DNA of 64,000 nucleotides. Origin: Cyathus striatus (Eukaryota; Basidiomycota; Agaricomycetes; Agaricales; Nidulariaceae). The notes below the pieces were generated by a model. That model saw only the letters and a list, made by a program, of their open reading frames with translations, had not been told where the DNA came from and searched no databases. Location of the stretch: NCBI GenBank assembly GCA_025738555.1, contig JAOVFP010000001.1:124001-188000 (forward strand), in the 5' to 3' direction. Below are positions 21,731 to 33,128 of this stretch, piece by piece (the first letter of the stretch is position 1; each line of letters begins with the position of its first letter). Made by a program: the position numbers and the translations under genes.

Positions 21731-21915
21731 GATTTTTTCTCAGTAAGATTATCTTCATTTTGCCATAGTACTTCAAATACTCTCAACAGTATTTGTTAGT
21801 TCTTGTATTTCCACTTTCAACAAGTGGTTGTTAGCTTTTAATACTCTATCTTTTTTATATTTTCATTTTCAACAAATGAATATCTTTTTATCTCCAATTT
21901 CAACAATTGGCTTTA

Positions 21916-22119
21916 TATCTTGGTTCTTTATTCTGTAGAGTTGGAATACTTCAACAGTATTTTCAGCCTTATGTATAGTTATTTGCTTTCAACAGCAAAA
22001 TATTCAATTCCTTTTCATATCTTGGTTCTTTATGTTGTAGAGTTGGAGTACTTCAACAGTATATTCAGTCTTATGTACAGTTATTTGCTCTCAACAGCAA
22101 AATACTCATTTCCTTTTCA
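21916..22119 (+). repeat. Two tandem copies of a 102-bp unit between the two transposon genes
   Basis: Copies 21916-22017 and 22018-22119 start with TATCTTGGTTCTTTAT and share CTTCAACAGTAT and TCAACAGCAAAATA. Pyrimidine-rich, possibly 3'-UTR/promoter sequence between the genes. Confidence 0.75.
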
Positions 22120-22164
22120 ATATGTAATTTGTTGTACTATTAGCATGTTTTATGTTTTTGTTTC

Positions 22165-24559
22165 TTGAAAGAACTATTGGCTAATAAAATTGTTTGTTCT
22201 TTCTATAGTTCAAGCTATCAATTTAGTCTTAATTTATGGATGCTATGCATTATTTTGTCTTTTATACCTCAGGTCAAGGCAGCATCATCTGAAGATCCAT
22301 TTCCAAATATTTCATTCAAGTTGTTTTCTGAATTTATCAATTTAAATTTCAGCTCAAATATCACTTTGGCAACAGTATTAACTGTTCTATTCTCTTTAAT
22401 GAATAACACTGACATTCTTAACTTGCATGCAAGAGCAAAAAACCCTGGACTTGATGATGAATATTCTGCAACTACTAATGGATGGATTAAAGCTCTTGCT
22501 ACTGCCATACAAACTCATTTGAATGCAAAAGTAAATTCTGACTTGGAAGATACACAATTGTTTAACTTCTCTGAAAACCCAAGCATTTTAGGTTCAACAA
22601 AAATATCTGTAATCTCTAAAAAGTTAGATAGAATGATATCTCTATTGAAATTGGATCCCTATACCAGAAATACAAAAATTTTGGAACCTCTGAAACCTAT
22701 ATCTATGAATGAAATTGAACCTGTTCTGCTTATTTGTCCTGCTCGTATTACTTGTTCTACTTTAAAGAAAGAATGTACTGGAAGAGCATTGCATATAAAT
22801 ACTCGTGAACGTGACAGAACACAAGTTACTCTAATAAAAGGAATTAAATCATATGAAAATGCTCAAATTGTTTCTGGGTATTGTACAAAATGTAAAGCTA
22901 TATATTATGCAGACCATAAAAGTCTTACCTTAGCTTCTGACTCAGAAGATTCTCAATGCAATCCAAATGTTAGCTCTAAAGACAAATTGACTTTTAATAA
23001 AGCAAAATATTTGAAAATTGGACAAAATATTTGGGCTGATAGATTGTTTACCAATATGGTTGTTAACTCAGTATATCATTTTCATACATCTACTGCCGCA
23101 TATACAGAGTTCTGGAATTATACATTTTCAAATGGTGAAGAAAATGACTATCCACCTATTTCAAGACTTCAAGTATGGAAAGCCTTTATTCATGAGACCA
23201 CTAGACAAATATCTGTTTCAATGAATAAAACTTTAATAATGCCTGATGGATTATCTATACAGCAAGTTACTACAGAAGCATATAAGGTGTTAGGACAAAA
23301 TGGAATTATTGGAAATGCACTACATCATTCTTGTAATGAATGCACTCATAATTATAAGGCAACAGCAGATTATATAACTGCTGATGACAATGCTGCAGTA
23401 GCAGGCATTGATGAAAATCGGACTGTACCTTTACTACGACATGATGCTGACAATACAGAGTTAGAAAACATTGTTGATAATGAAATGGAAATTGACTATT
23501 CTCTTGAATCAAAGGTTAAAATGGTAGTTATTGATGGAATTGTTATGGGGCCAACTCACTGTGCCTATCAAAATTGTTCTGAAAAGTTGGCAAATGCACG
23601 CACAGGAGTATTTTGTCTAATGCACGAAAGTCAATACGAGGGAAGACGCCGAACCAGAGCTCGCTATAATGCCAAAGAGCCAAACTCTCAAACATGTGCA
23701 AACCACAGACAAAGGTGGCATGACCACGTTACCAGACCCGGAAGACAATCTGTACTCGGAGCTCGGAGAACTACAAGAAGAACTGAAGAAGAAGGTGGAC
23801 CAGCTTGGCTTCACCGATTGAGAAGAAGAAATAATCCACCACATGATCAGCCAAATAATGAAACTCGGGAGCCTGATAATTACTTTACTGCTCCTCGATT
23901 CTACTGTGTTGAAACAATTTGTGCACCATGTGGAGTTGTTATTGCATGGACAAAATTTGTAAAATCTGAAGGTGCAGCTCAAATAATGGATTTCTTGGAA
24001 GATGTATATCCAACACAAGAATCTAGGCCAAGCTATGTATGCATTGATAAAGCTTGTGTTGTTCTTAAGTATTTGATCAACTCACATAATTGGAATATTT
24101 GGAAAACTTCTACAAGATTTGTTGTGGACTCTTATCACTATATTAATCACAGAGTGACAGACTATCTATGTCGCACCTATTGCAACCCCAGTCCTTTAAA
24201 TGGATCAGCTCCAAATCTAGTGGTTGTAGAAAGAGATGTACATGGAAATCAACATTATAAAAGAGCATTTAACACTCAGGTAAGTTAAATATACTCTCAT
24301 TTACACTTTGCCAATATTTGTTATACAGGCATGTGAACAGCTAAATGCTTGGTTAGGAGGCTTTCAGAGTATTCTTAACAGAATGACAGTGGATAACTTT
24401 AATTGGACATTACATGCATTGCTTTTTATTCATACACAAAGAGTTATTCAAAAGCAAAATAAAAGACAAAACCAGTACATGCAAACACAACTTCCAGAAC
24501 AACAGATAAATGAAGATGAAGTTGAAGCTAATGGAGTTGAAATTGATAGAGTTGACTAG
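22165..24559 (+). CDS. KDZ-type transposase-like protein with CxC5/CxC6 cysteine clusters
   Basis: Probable transposase of the element. The main exon (22165-24279) is joined by a 49-bp intron 24280-24328 (GTAAGT...ACAG) to the last exon ending TAG at 24559; splicing joins NTQ to ACEQLNAWLGG in frame. The N-terminal hydrophobic stretch may be untranslated or intron sequence, because the join near 22272 (CTCAG) looks like a 3' splice site. Cysteine cluster 1 (about 22730-22910) has ICPARITC and GYCTKCKAIYY. Cluster 2 (about 23550-23625) has CAYQNCSEKL and GVFCLMHE. The C-terminal RNase-H-like part has CGVVIAWTKF, VCIDKAC (Asp near 24044), FVVDSYHYINHR and ACEQLNAW (Glu near 24336), candidate catalytic and metal-site residues of the KDZ group. 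Agaricomycetes carry many such proteins. Frame uninterrupted. Confidence 0.75.
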
Positions 24560-24729
24560 GTTGTATATATACTTATAGAATGTAGTGTACATATTCGTAT
24601 GGAATAAATTTAACTGTTTTAAACTGCTTTACTTATACTCTCACCACCCAGTCTCAGCAACACCTGCCAGCTTCTATTGCTTATGCCTTGCACTCTAACA
24701 AGCCAGGTCAGTCAGTATATAGTACATGC

Positions 24730-25586
24730 AGAGCATTCAGGTAGAGTCCAGGTATAGTCCATGTAAGAGACAAATAGCTGGTAAGTATAAAGTCCAGGTA
24801 GAGTCCATGTAAGAGACAGGTACCTGATAAGTGTAAAGTTTAGGTAGAGTCCAGGTAGAGTCCAGGTAGAGTCCAAAGAGACAGGTACCTGATAAGTGTA
24901 AAGTCCAGATAAAGTTCAGGTAGGGTTCAGGTAGAGTCCATGTAAGAAATAGGTACCTAGTAAGTATAAAGTTCAGGTAGAGTCCAGGTAGAGTCCAGGT
25001 AGAGTCCATGTAAGAGACAGGTACCTGATAAGTGTAAAGTCCAGGTACAGTCCAGGTACAGTCTATGTAAGAGACATGTACCTGATAAGTGTAAAGTCCA
25101 GGTAAAGTTCAGGTAGAGTTCAGGTAGAGTCCAGATAGAGTCCAGATAGAGTCCATGTAGGAGACAGGTACCTGATAAGTGTAAAGTCCAGGTACAGTCC
25201 AGGTACAGTCCAGGTAGAGTCCATGTAAGAGACAGGTACCTGGTAGGTGTAAAGTTCAGGTAGAGTCCAGGTAGAGTCCAGGTAGAGTCCATGTAAGAGA
25301 CAGGTACCTGGTAGGTGTAAAGTTCAGGTAGAGTCCAGGTAGAGTCCAGGTAGAGTCCATGTAAGAGACAGGTATCTGATAAGTGTAAAGTCCAGGTAAA
25401 GTTCAGGTAGAGTCCAGGTAGAGTCTAGGTAGTTGGCTCTAACTGAAGTCCACCTGAAGTCCACCTGAAGTTTACTAGAGTTCACCTGTAGTCTAGTAGA
25501 GTCCAGTAGAGTCCACATAGAGTCCAGAAGTCTACCTGAAGTCTACCTGAAGTCCACCTGATCTCGTGGAGGAGTGCAATATACTG
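24730..25586 (-). repeat. Right terminal and subterminal repeats of the KDZ transposon
   Basis: Array of GTCCAGGTAGAGTCCATG and AGAGACAGGTACCTGATAAGTGTAAA units of about 90-110 bp, ending with CTACCTGAAGTCCACCTGAT and the terminal GGAGTGCAATATACTG. The right end of the 6748-9014 element has the same organisation. Short frames (DSTWTLPGLY repeats) on the minus strand are artefacts of the array. Confidence 0.8.
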
Positions 25587-25594
25587 GTCTGTTT
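25587..25594. repeat. Target-site duplication GTCTGTTT, right copy
   Basis: Exact match to 16839-16846. Confidence 0.88.
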
Positions 25595-26084
25595 TGACAT
25601 GGGGGGTCAATACCACCTCAGACAAGGGTAGATCAGATCACTGTAAATATGGTACAACCCAATTTACTTAACAATTAGAATAGTTATTAAAATATGTTAT
25701 CTGACTAATGTGTGAGCAAATCTAGAATATGTGCAAGAATAGGAAAACTGACTGATCCATGCAAGATATTTACAATAAGATCCATGACCCCATCTGTTCC
25801 TAGGCCAATCAGTAAATTTTCAGAGGCTCGATTCACGTTGCACAGGTAAATTTGGCACGAAAAAATTGGAAAAATAAGCAGATATATTACCCAATTTAAA
25901 ATTTTATAATGCATCTGACACATTACATATTTTATGGCATATTCTAATTGTTACAAAAATCAGGATGTACCATATTTACATGAACCTGATTTAGGCCTGT
26001 CTGAGGTGTACTGGACTTGACTTTTTTAATCACATGAATTTTTTGATGAACCAAACAAAGGCACTGTGTCTGGTAATTGACAAC
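25595..26084. other. Interval without recognisable gene
   Basis: AT-rich. A 72-residue minus-strand frame at 25705-25923 has a hydrophobic start and no recognised features. Confidence 0.4.
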
Positions 26085-27315
26085 TCACATACAAGATGGG
26101 CTATTAATTGTTGGTTGATTGAATCTCTTGAGTAGATATTTTATTTCTGTATATGATACATCTAGTGAGTACATTTGACCCTCCTTCTCCAAATCCCCTA
26201 TCAGTTGACCATCTGGATGCTTGTTCCACAACTCAAGAATGTCTCCCACAGTATACACACACTCTCCCCTCAAAAACCGACCAGCTACTTGCTTGTGCTG
26301 CACTGATTGATGAATATCTTTCAGGTTTTGAAACAATGTAGAGGTAACAATGAGCTTGAGGCCTAAACAAAGAAATTGTAAGTGAGTCAGTTGAACATCC
26401 ATTCAACCTGGGTGTTCTAAGATGTCAAAAAAGAGGGACAAATGTTCACTGAATTAGGGGGAAGTAGATACATGGATTTTAAAGAAAATTAAAATAAAGA
26501 GAGTATCTAATGAGGAATAGTTAAAAAAAGCGGAAATTAATGATAGATTATTGGAAGAAAAAGGGAAAGCTTGAAATGTAAAGAATACCAATGAATTGAA
26601 AGAAAATTTATAAAATAAAAACTTGAGGAGAGAGACTAAAGGTGATGACATGGCCACTGGTAAGGTGAACTGTGGTATTTAGTGGAGCTTGGTAGTGCGC
26701 AGTACCAATGATCTTGAGTAATTGCAGCATTGCAGGCAATGCAGGAGTGTTGGCATTGAACACGAACAAACATGTCGATGGATCCATCAGCTGATTATGT
26801 AATGAGATTGGTAAAATATCGATTTTTGTAGTGCAGGTTAAATGCCTGCTATACAACAAATAGTGCAGGAACTGGGTAAAAGTCCATTTCACACTACTGA
26901 TGGCATCCAAGACCATTTTGAGCTTCTCTGCAGAATTAAGGCTTCATGGTTGAGAGGTAACAGGGGATGGCTGAGCTGGGAAGTGAGATGTTGGAGAGGA
27001 AGTGAGTGGCGAAAGGAGTGTGTAGCTTGCAGGGGATGGCTGAGTTGGGAAGAGCAGAGCATCAGGATGTGTCAAGAAATGAGGTATTGGAGAGGCTGTG
27101 AGCAGTGATGGAAGTGTGTAGCTTGAAGAAGACCTCTTGATTTGTTTTGGTGGTGGCAGGGTACTGAAGAGTCCAAGGGAAGGTTGGTTCTCATCTTGAA
27201 GCAGGTGCTTTGAAGGGTTCCTCTTGGAATTTGATCCATATGGTGCAGCCAGTGATGATATGGGCTCATTAGTTTGTGGTAAACTACTGGCAGGTGAACT
27301 AAGCTTGAACCTCAA
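26085..27315 (-). pseudogene. Fragments of an uncharacterised Agaricomycete-specific protein family
   Basis: Three minus-strand exon-like pieces read in order: a Ser/Pro-rich N-terminal piece (27315-26944), a piece beginning MVLDAISSVKWTFTQFLHYLL (26916-26608), and a piece with DIHQSVQHKQVAGRFLRGEC, YTVGDILELWNKHPDG and YSLDVSYTEIKY (26402-26085). I know this combination from long hypothetical proteins repeated many times in mushroom genomes, often near transposons, with no assigned function. The piece at 26085 breaks off soon after YTEIKY, where family members continue, so the copy is truncated at its 3' end. The recognition is from memory and the exon joins were not resolved. Confidence 0.45.
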
Positions 27316-28596
27316 TTGCTGTCAGATGTAACAAGAATAGAAAGGGGTTGTTGAGAGGATAGAGGATAATAAAGGAGCAAGAACTCAAACACAAACACTG
27401 ACACAGACACAGATGGGGAGGAAACTTGTTAACTACTACCAAGTTACAGAGTGTATATATATGCTGAGACTGTCTACCAAAGTCCCAACCAAGGTCCATG
27501 TAACTAAGGTAACAGACAGCTGTCAATCTGTCAATCACATATCTGTCAATCAAGGATCTGTCAGTCACAGAACTGTCAAGTATGACAGGTGACAAGTGAC
27601 AGCTGTCAAAGAAGCTGTGCAATCCAGAATATCTAACAATTGCATGGAGGTGACAATGGGCTGAGGGGGGAGATGTTTGGTATTCGAGGGATTGTAGGCC
27701 AAAGGAATATAAATTTGAGTGCTAAAAAAGAATGTGGAAGAGACAAAATGTCTCATCAAAAGAACCCCTCTTGAAAGCTTGCAGCCTAGAAAGCTTGACT
27801 CCTGAACTTGAGCTTGGGGCATTGAGGGACTAGCTAATGCAAGAAAGTATAAGCAAGTAGAAATAAAGATGAACAGCCAGTGGTGGGATTCAGAGGAGGG
27901 TGTGGAGGAAGCACAAGATGGGCATAGAGGCAACAGTGAGCAGTGTGCAACTGCACAAACAAAGATCTGGACTGCTGAAGGGCTGTGGAAATCGCCTTAT
28001 AAGGCGATTTTGGATGTGAAGAAGCTCATTTAGCTGAAGTACAGTATTGAGGGCACATGTGGAATCAGACTACTATCAGTTCCTGAGTAATGTAAAACAT
28101 TTTTATTTCTATGATATCTTCACATCCATGCACCCGTTTCACATGTACAATACACTATTTTAAAGCTATGCTTCTAAGCTTTTAGGATCTGTAATTTTAT
28201 GCAAAAAGGTTGACATAATATATAGCCAGGTGGCCATAAAAGAAGGGACCCAATTCATGCACTTGTGCAAAATTTGTCATGCTGGGTCACATTTAGTTTC
28301 AGACACAGTGTTCAGCATCCCTTCGGATTTTCAATCTGGGAATGCAACATGATGAGATGCTGCCAATGATTGATGTAATGTTGAAGTTGTGTTTCACCAC
28401 AAACAAGAAATATACTACATTGAATTGACATTGGGTGTAAACTATTGATACAGGTGCATTAACTACTACTTAAACTTGAGGATTAGCATCTTGGGGTACT
28501 GTAGGATAGCTGTAATGTGGCATGAATGAAGAATTAGGGGGAATATAGAGCAAATGATGATAATGTAAAGGTACTGAAGGGTATGCTAGGGCTTCC
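27316..28596. other. Interval without recognisable gene
   Basis: No coding or RNA features recognised, apart from the perfect palindrome at 27989-28010. Minus-strand frames at 27299-27622 and 27565-27933 have no family resemblance. Confidence 0.4.
27989..28010. repeat. Perfect 22-bp palindrome
   Basis: AAATCGCCTTA followed directly by TAAGGCGATTT, with no loop. It could extrude as a cruciform or be a symmetric protein site. No associated gene is evident. Confidence 0.7.
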
Positions 28597-28601
28597 ACTG
28601 T

Positions 28602-28974
28602 TGTTAGCAACAGACAAGCAAAATACTCAAAGCCGAACTTAAACACTCGAATAAGAGAAAGAGGTGAGTCTTATTGCTAATCTGGATTAAACTAGCACAA
28701 GAATAGCAAACTACTAACTAGAAAGACCATATTTATAGAAATAATCCATGAGGTAATAGCATGTAATACTACCTACACTACAATGCATGTAACTGTGCTT
28801 CTACATTAATAACTCATGTTATACATATAGCTGAACTGTGCAACTGTGCCCACAGTAATGATGAGTAACATATGTTGATATGTATGGTGTCCGCATTGTG
28901 TGTCATGTGACTATCACATGACATAGATAAGATAAGATAAGATAAGAGATTAGATATGAAACGAAATCCTAACA
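28602..28974 (-). repeat. 3' LTR of the chromovirus
   Basis: 373 bp, TGTTAG...CTAACA, about 90% or more like the other LTR by eye. Contains a GATAA run (GATAAGATAAGATAAGATAA) near its internal end. Confidence 0.85.
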
Positions 28975-28989
28975 TTACCCCCTCTTTAA
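28975..28989 (-). other. Polypurine tract of the chromovirus
   Basis: Minus strand TTAAAGAGGGGGTAA directly before the 3' LTR; the expected place for the plus-strand DNA primer. Confidence 0.6.
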
Positions 28990-29267
28990 GAGTCATGTCT
29001 TCATGACATTTCAATGGATTCTTCTGGTCGACGGAGTTGATAATATTTATACATTCGAAAGATAATTCGTGGAAGATAATGACCAATGATAAAGGTTATA
29101 AGGCAAAGAAAGAAAATGACAATGATATAAACAAGAATGACGATGTTGTTAGGAAGCATGGTTTTGTTAATATCTTTATGAAAGATATCTTCATATTTAT
29201 ATGTTTAAGGCTTCCGGATTTTCCCAATGAAATTTATTTAATAAACTTTGAGCTCCTGATAAAGAGC

Positions 29268-31434
29268 TAATCAGTTCCCATGTACAATGATCATAAGAAT
29301 AGCCTTTTCATTTGATCTTATATAAAACTTTCTTCTGATTTATCTTCCATGCTAATATAGCTTCTACTTTGTATTGTTCCTGATCATCTACAATAATAGT
29401 AGGTGGGGGTTTCAGTTTCCGTTGTGATTTGTATTGAGCAGGAATATATTTTGTGAGAATTTGTGTATTAAATGTCAGATGTTTTCGGTTCCAAGTTTTT
29501 GGTAATTGTATTTCATAAGAGGCTAGTCCAACTTTCTTTATTACTTTAAAGGGTCTGTATCATTTATCATCTAATTTTGCAACTGGTCTATCAGAGTTAA
29601 TATTTATTCCTTCAACATAAACCAGATCTCCAGGTTTATATTCTGGTGATTCATTTCTGTTTCTATCATATCCTCGTTTCATTGCTTCATTTGATAGAAT
29701 GAGTGCTGCCTTTGTATTTTCTCTGGCCTTTGTTATTGTTGTAATAAATTCATCGACTCCAATAGTTCTTGAAGTTCCATTTGGTCTTATTCCAGTATAC
29801 AGGTGATGTCCATACATTAAATAAAAAGGTGTGTATCCTGTTGCTCTATGTATGGTGTCATTATAATTGAATTCGGTAATAGCTATTTTATCTGCCCAAT
29901 CATTTTGGTTGTAGTTTACATAAATCCTAAGATATTGTTCTATTTCTTGATTTACTCTCTCTACTTGTCTGTTCATCTGTGGTCGATAAGCTGTAGATAG
30001 GTTCATTTTGACACCTAATTATTTTGTGAATTATTTTGTGAAATGAGATGCAAATTGTGATCCTCGATCACTTATGACATGTTGTGGTATTCCAAAGTTT
30101 TTGAATACTTTTTCTAAATAAAGTTCTGTGACTCCTGGACTATCAATTTCTTTATTGCATGGTATGAAAGCTGCCATTTTGGTGAATCAATCAACTACTA
30201 CCATTAAGAAATCAAATCCTCGAGAATATGGAAGTGGTCCAATGAAATCAATAGATATCATATGCCAAGGTTCTTCAGGAATGCTGTTCGGATTTAGAAA
30301 TCCCATTGGTTTTGATCAATGAATATTAGTTTGTTGACATGCTTCGCATCCAGATACATATTTTATTATATCTGCTCTGATTCAAGGCCACCAGTAGTTT
30401 CTCGTAATTAATTCCTGGGTTTTATATTCTCCATGATGTCCAGATATGACTGAGTCATGACATAATCTAATTATATGTTCTCTTAAATTAGCATTCTTTG
30501 GAATGTATACTCAATCTTTCCATGTAATAATTCCTTCCAGGGATTTGATCCAATCCTAAGATTTAAGAGTAAGCATTTTAATAACTTCTTTATCTCAATT
30601 CTTTCTGGATTTTCGAACTTGTTCCATGATTTCTTCATCTTCACCATGAACTTCATATGTTTGTCTAAAATGTTCAGGTTTGAGAAGAATAATGTCTTTA
30701 TTATCATGTTCTCCTTGTTTGTGTCCAGCTCTTCTAGATAATAAGTCTGCTTTAGTCATCTGATTCCCAGGTTTATGATGTAGTGTATAATGAAATTCCA
30801 ATAATTCAGTTGACCATCTTGCTTGTCAATGATTTAATTTCTGTGGTTTCCTGAAATATTGGAGATTCTTATGATCTGTCCAGATTTCAAATATTTGTTG
30901 AGCTCCTAAAAGATACTGTCTCCACGTGTCTAATGATCTCATGATTGCAAGCATTTCCTTATTGTAGATTTTGTAGTTTCTTTCAGTTGAACTTAAAGTG
31001 TGTGATAAAAAGGCGATTGGTTTTCATTTCCCATCAATTTGTTCCTGAGATAAAATGGCTCCATTTGCAAAGTCAAATGAATCAGCTTCAACACAATATT
31101 TTCCATCATCATTTGGCATTGCTAAAATAGGTGCCAATATGATTTTATCTTTTAGTTTGGAGAATGCTAGTGCTTGATCAAGTTCCCATTTCCACTCATT
31201 TTTTCCGGTTAGTTCATGAAGGGGTTTGACTACTTTAGCAAATCCTTGAATGAATCATTAATAGAAATTAATAAATCTGAGGAATTGTTGAAGTTCTCGT
31301 TTATTATTTGGAACTGGCCAGTCTACTACCACCTTAACTTTTTCTGAATCCATTCATACAGAATTTTTGGAAATTATGAGACCAAGGTATTCTACTTCTG
31401 CTTTTTTGAAGAAACATTTTTCTGGTTTTAGATA
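29268..31434 (-). pseudogene. Chromovirus pol 3' part: RNase H, integrase and chromodomain
   Basis: Minus strand from 31434 down. The end of RT and the RNase H reads GAILSQEQ and TERNYKIYNKEMLAI, then YLLGAQQIFEIWTDHKNLQYF. Integrase zinc domain HDSVISGHHGEYKTQELI...CEACQQTN near 30330-30460. Catalytic Asp in SIDFIGPLPYS near 30245 and Asp in ISDRGSQFASH near 30065. The Glu helix STAYRPQMNRQVERVNQ follows near 29980. The chromodomain-like end EQYKVEAILAW, KKVLYKIK and KGYSYDHCTWE lies near 29290-29390. Stops include TGA at the chromodomain Trp position, TGA in WWP-x-IR, in NIH-x-SKP, in VVD-x-FTK, in LNH-x-QAR, and two TAA in FTK-x-FTK-x-LG. It cannot be translated as a whole. Confidence 0.85.
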
Positions 31435-32428
31435 AGGTATGTATGGTACAGAACCATGTTCATCACATGGTATGTGACCTTTGTGACTTACAGGTTCCCA
31501 TGCACTCTTAAACTGTCGGATTCAAGTTGGATTGATGAAAAGTCATAATAAAAAACAGGTATCTACAAGTTAGTAGCATATTTACATAGCTGTATAATAG
31601 AGAAACAAGCTACTGTGATAAATGCACATTAATATTCTATGTATTTAATATAGTGAGTGTTGCAATTGGATGAAGGATTTAAAAAGCTGTCAAAAGCCCC
31701 ACTCTAAATCATGGTGTGGCCACTGGAAAGTGCACAAAGCTCTTTGTAATTGGGGCCTTTTTCATGAAGACTAGATGTTGCTATGGTTAGCTGGGGTTTC
31801 AGTACAGATCCAAATGAAGGAAATATTACCTGAGTGGTTCAAGCCCCGGCTCTTAATATGTATCTAAGCAATCATTTATTGCTGTAGTTGGATCTGTACT
31901 AGCCTCCTGATCAACAGTATAATGAGTAATATCTACAAGAGTTATTAGACAATATGTCATGAAGACATATAGTAGCACAGTGCACAGTGCATTGTCATCA
32001 TTCTCAGTTTATTTTCTTCTCTTTTTGACCCTAGCACAACACTATATTTTCTTAATAGGACCTTTCTTTCATTTATACATGCAATAATCTAGGAGTTATG
32101 TAGGTGTGACGACTCAAGAACATGATATGCGAGTTTGTTGTGAGGAGGCTGCAATGTGACGCAGCCGGTGCGCTTTCTATATTTGTACTTCTAAAGTTAG
32201 GGGCTACAAATTTTAAAAAGTTAATGGCACTCTGTACAGAAAACAAAAAACAAATCTTTTTGCGCAATGTTACAGATATTTTAAATATCAAAAACACTGT
32301 GCAAATTAAATTTGAGATATGTGTGATGTACAGATGTGATTAGTTTTTTGGTAGGATCCCCCACCAAATCTTGTTGAAATGTCACACTATAGTCATGTGA
32401 TCGATTTGGTTCTGTACCATATATACCT
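31435..32428. mobile_element. 994-bp TA-flanked terminal-inverted-repeat element nested in RT
   Basis: Ends AGGTATGTATGGTACAGAACC-like (left) and the inverse at right (GGTTCTGTACCATATATACCT) with a few mismatches, flanked by TA at 31433-31434 and 32429-32430. TA flanks point to the Tc1/mariner group. Removing the insert with one TA joins EEHKL to LKPEK in frame in the chromovirus RT (giving KLYLKP), which supports the exact boundaries. No transposase is encoded. Confidence 0.75.
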
Positions 32429-32430
32429 TA

Positions 32431-33128
32431 TAATTTGTGTTCTTCTAGTTTCCTAAGAGCATGTTTTACCATCTTTCTATCTTCTTCCAAAGTTTCTGTG
32501 AATATGATAATGTCATCCATATAAACGATGACAGTTCCTTCATTTATTTCTGTTCTGAAAATGTCATTCATCACTGTTTGAAAGGTAGCAGGAGAGTTGG
32601 TAAGACCAAAAAACATGACTAAAGGTTCAAATAATCCTTGATTAGTTCTAAAGGCAGCATATTGCTCATTGCCTTCTTTTATTTGAACATTATTGTATCC
32701 CCATCAGATGTCCAATTTAGTAAAATATTGTGCCTTTTTTAATTTATCTACTAACTCCTGAATTAACAGTAAAGGATATCTATTTTTAACCGTCATTTCA
32801 TTTAGTTTTCAATAATCCTGAATTGGTTGAAGTGATTCATCTTTCTTTTTAATTAAAAAGAATGGAGATGCCCATGGTGATTTAGATGGTCGAATATGTC
32901 CTGAATTTAGATTTTCATCAAGGAATTCATTGAGTTGTTTTTGTTCATCCAAATTTAATAGATAGATCTTATAGTCGAATGATGTTGCTCCTGGTAATGT
33001 TCTATAGCATGGTCCCATGGTCGACAAGGTGGGAGTTTATCAAATGATTCTTTTGCAAATACTCTTTCGAATTCATGATAATACATCGAAATTGTTTCTT
33101 TCCAATGCTTCTTAGGTTTTTGGAGCTC
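32431..33128 (-). pseudogene. Chromovirus reverse transcriptase, N-terminal and palm part
   Basis: Minus strand: [13 protein letters not shown] near 33020, [17 protein letters not shown] near 32870-32900, then KNRYPLL, FTKLDI, YAAFRTNQGLFEP, MFFGLTNSPATFQ near 32580-32620 and the catalytic YMDDIII near 32515. It ends in LRKLEEHKL where the 994-bp insertion sits. TGA stops occur after IQDY and after KLDI, both where arginine is expected in the family. Confidence 0.85.

Larger units (their letters stand above)
16847..25586 (+). mobile_element. Complete 8.74 kb KDZ-type DNA transposon (CxC5/CxC6 class)
   Basis: The left end GAGGTCATTGCACTCC and the right end (reverse complement) CAGTATATTGCACTCC share the core ATTGCACTCCTCCACGA with one further mismatch over about 28 bp, and exact 8-bp GTCTGTTT duplications flank them. 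Contents from left to right: subterminal GTCCAGG-type repeats, a tRNA-like sequence, a 1.5 kb hairpin minisatellite, three tandem hairpins, an unknown multi-exon gene (19729-21730), a tandem 102-bp repeat, the KDZ transposase-like gene (22165-24559), and right subterminal repeats. Zisupton/KDZ transposons are known for 8-bp duplications, in agreement. The transposase-like frame has no internal stop, so the element may still be competent. Confidence 0.85.

Noticed and set aside
24737..25518. Frames reading DSTWTLPGLYL repeats
   Set aside because: Translation of the GTCCAGGTAGA array on the minus strand, without independent evidence of coding.
24730..25586. CRISPR-like regular repeats
   Set aside because: Eukaryotic context, no unique spacers of fixed length, no cas genes. 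The units are subterminal transposon repeats with internal sub-repeats.
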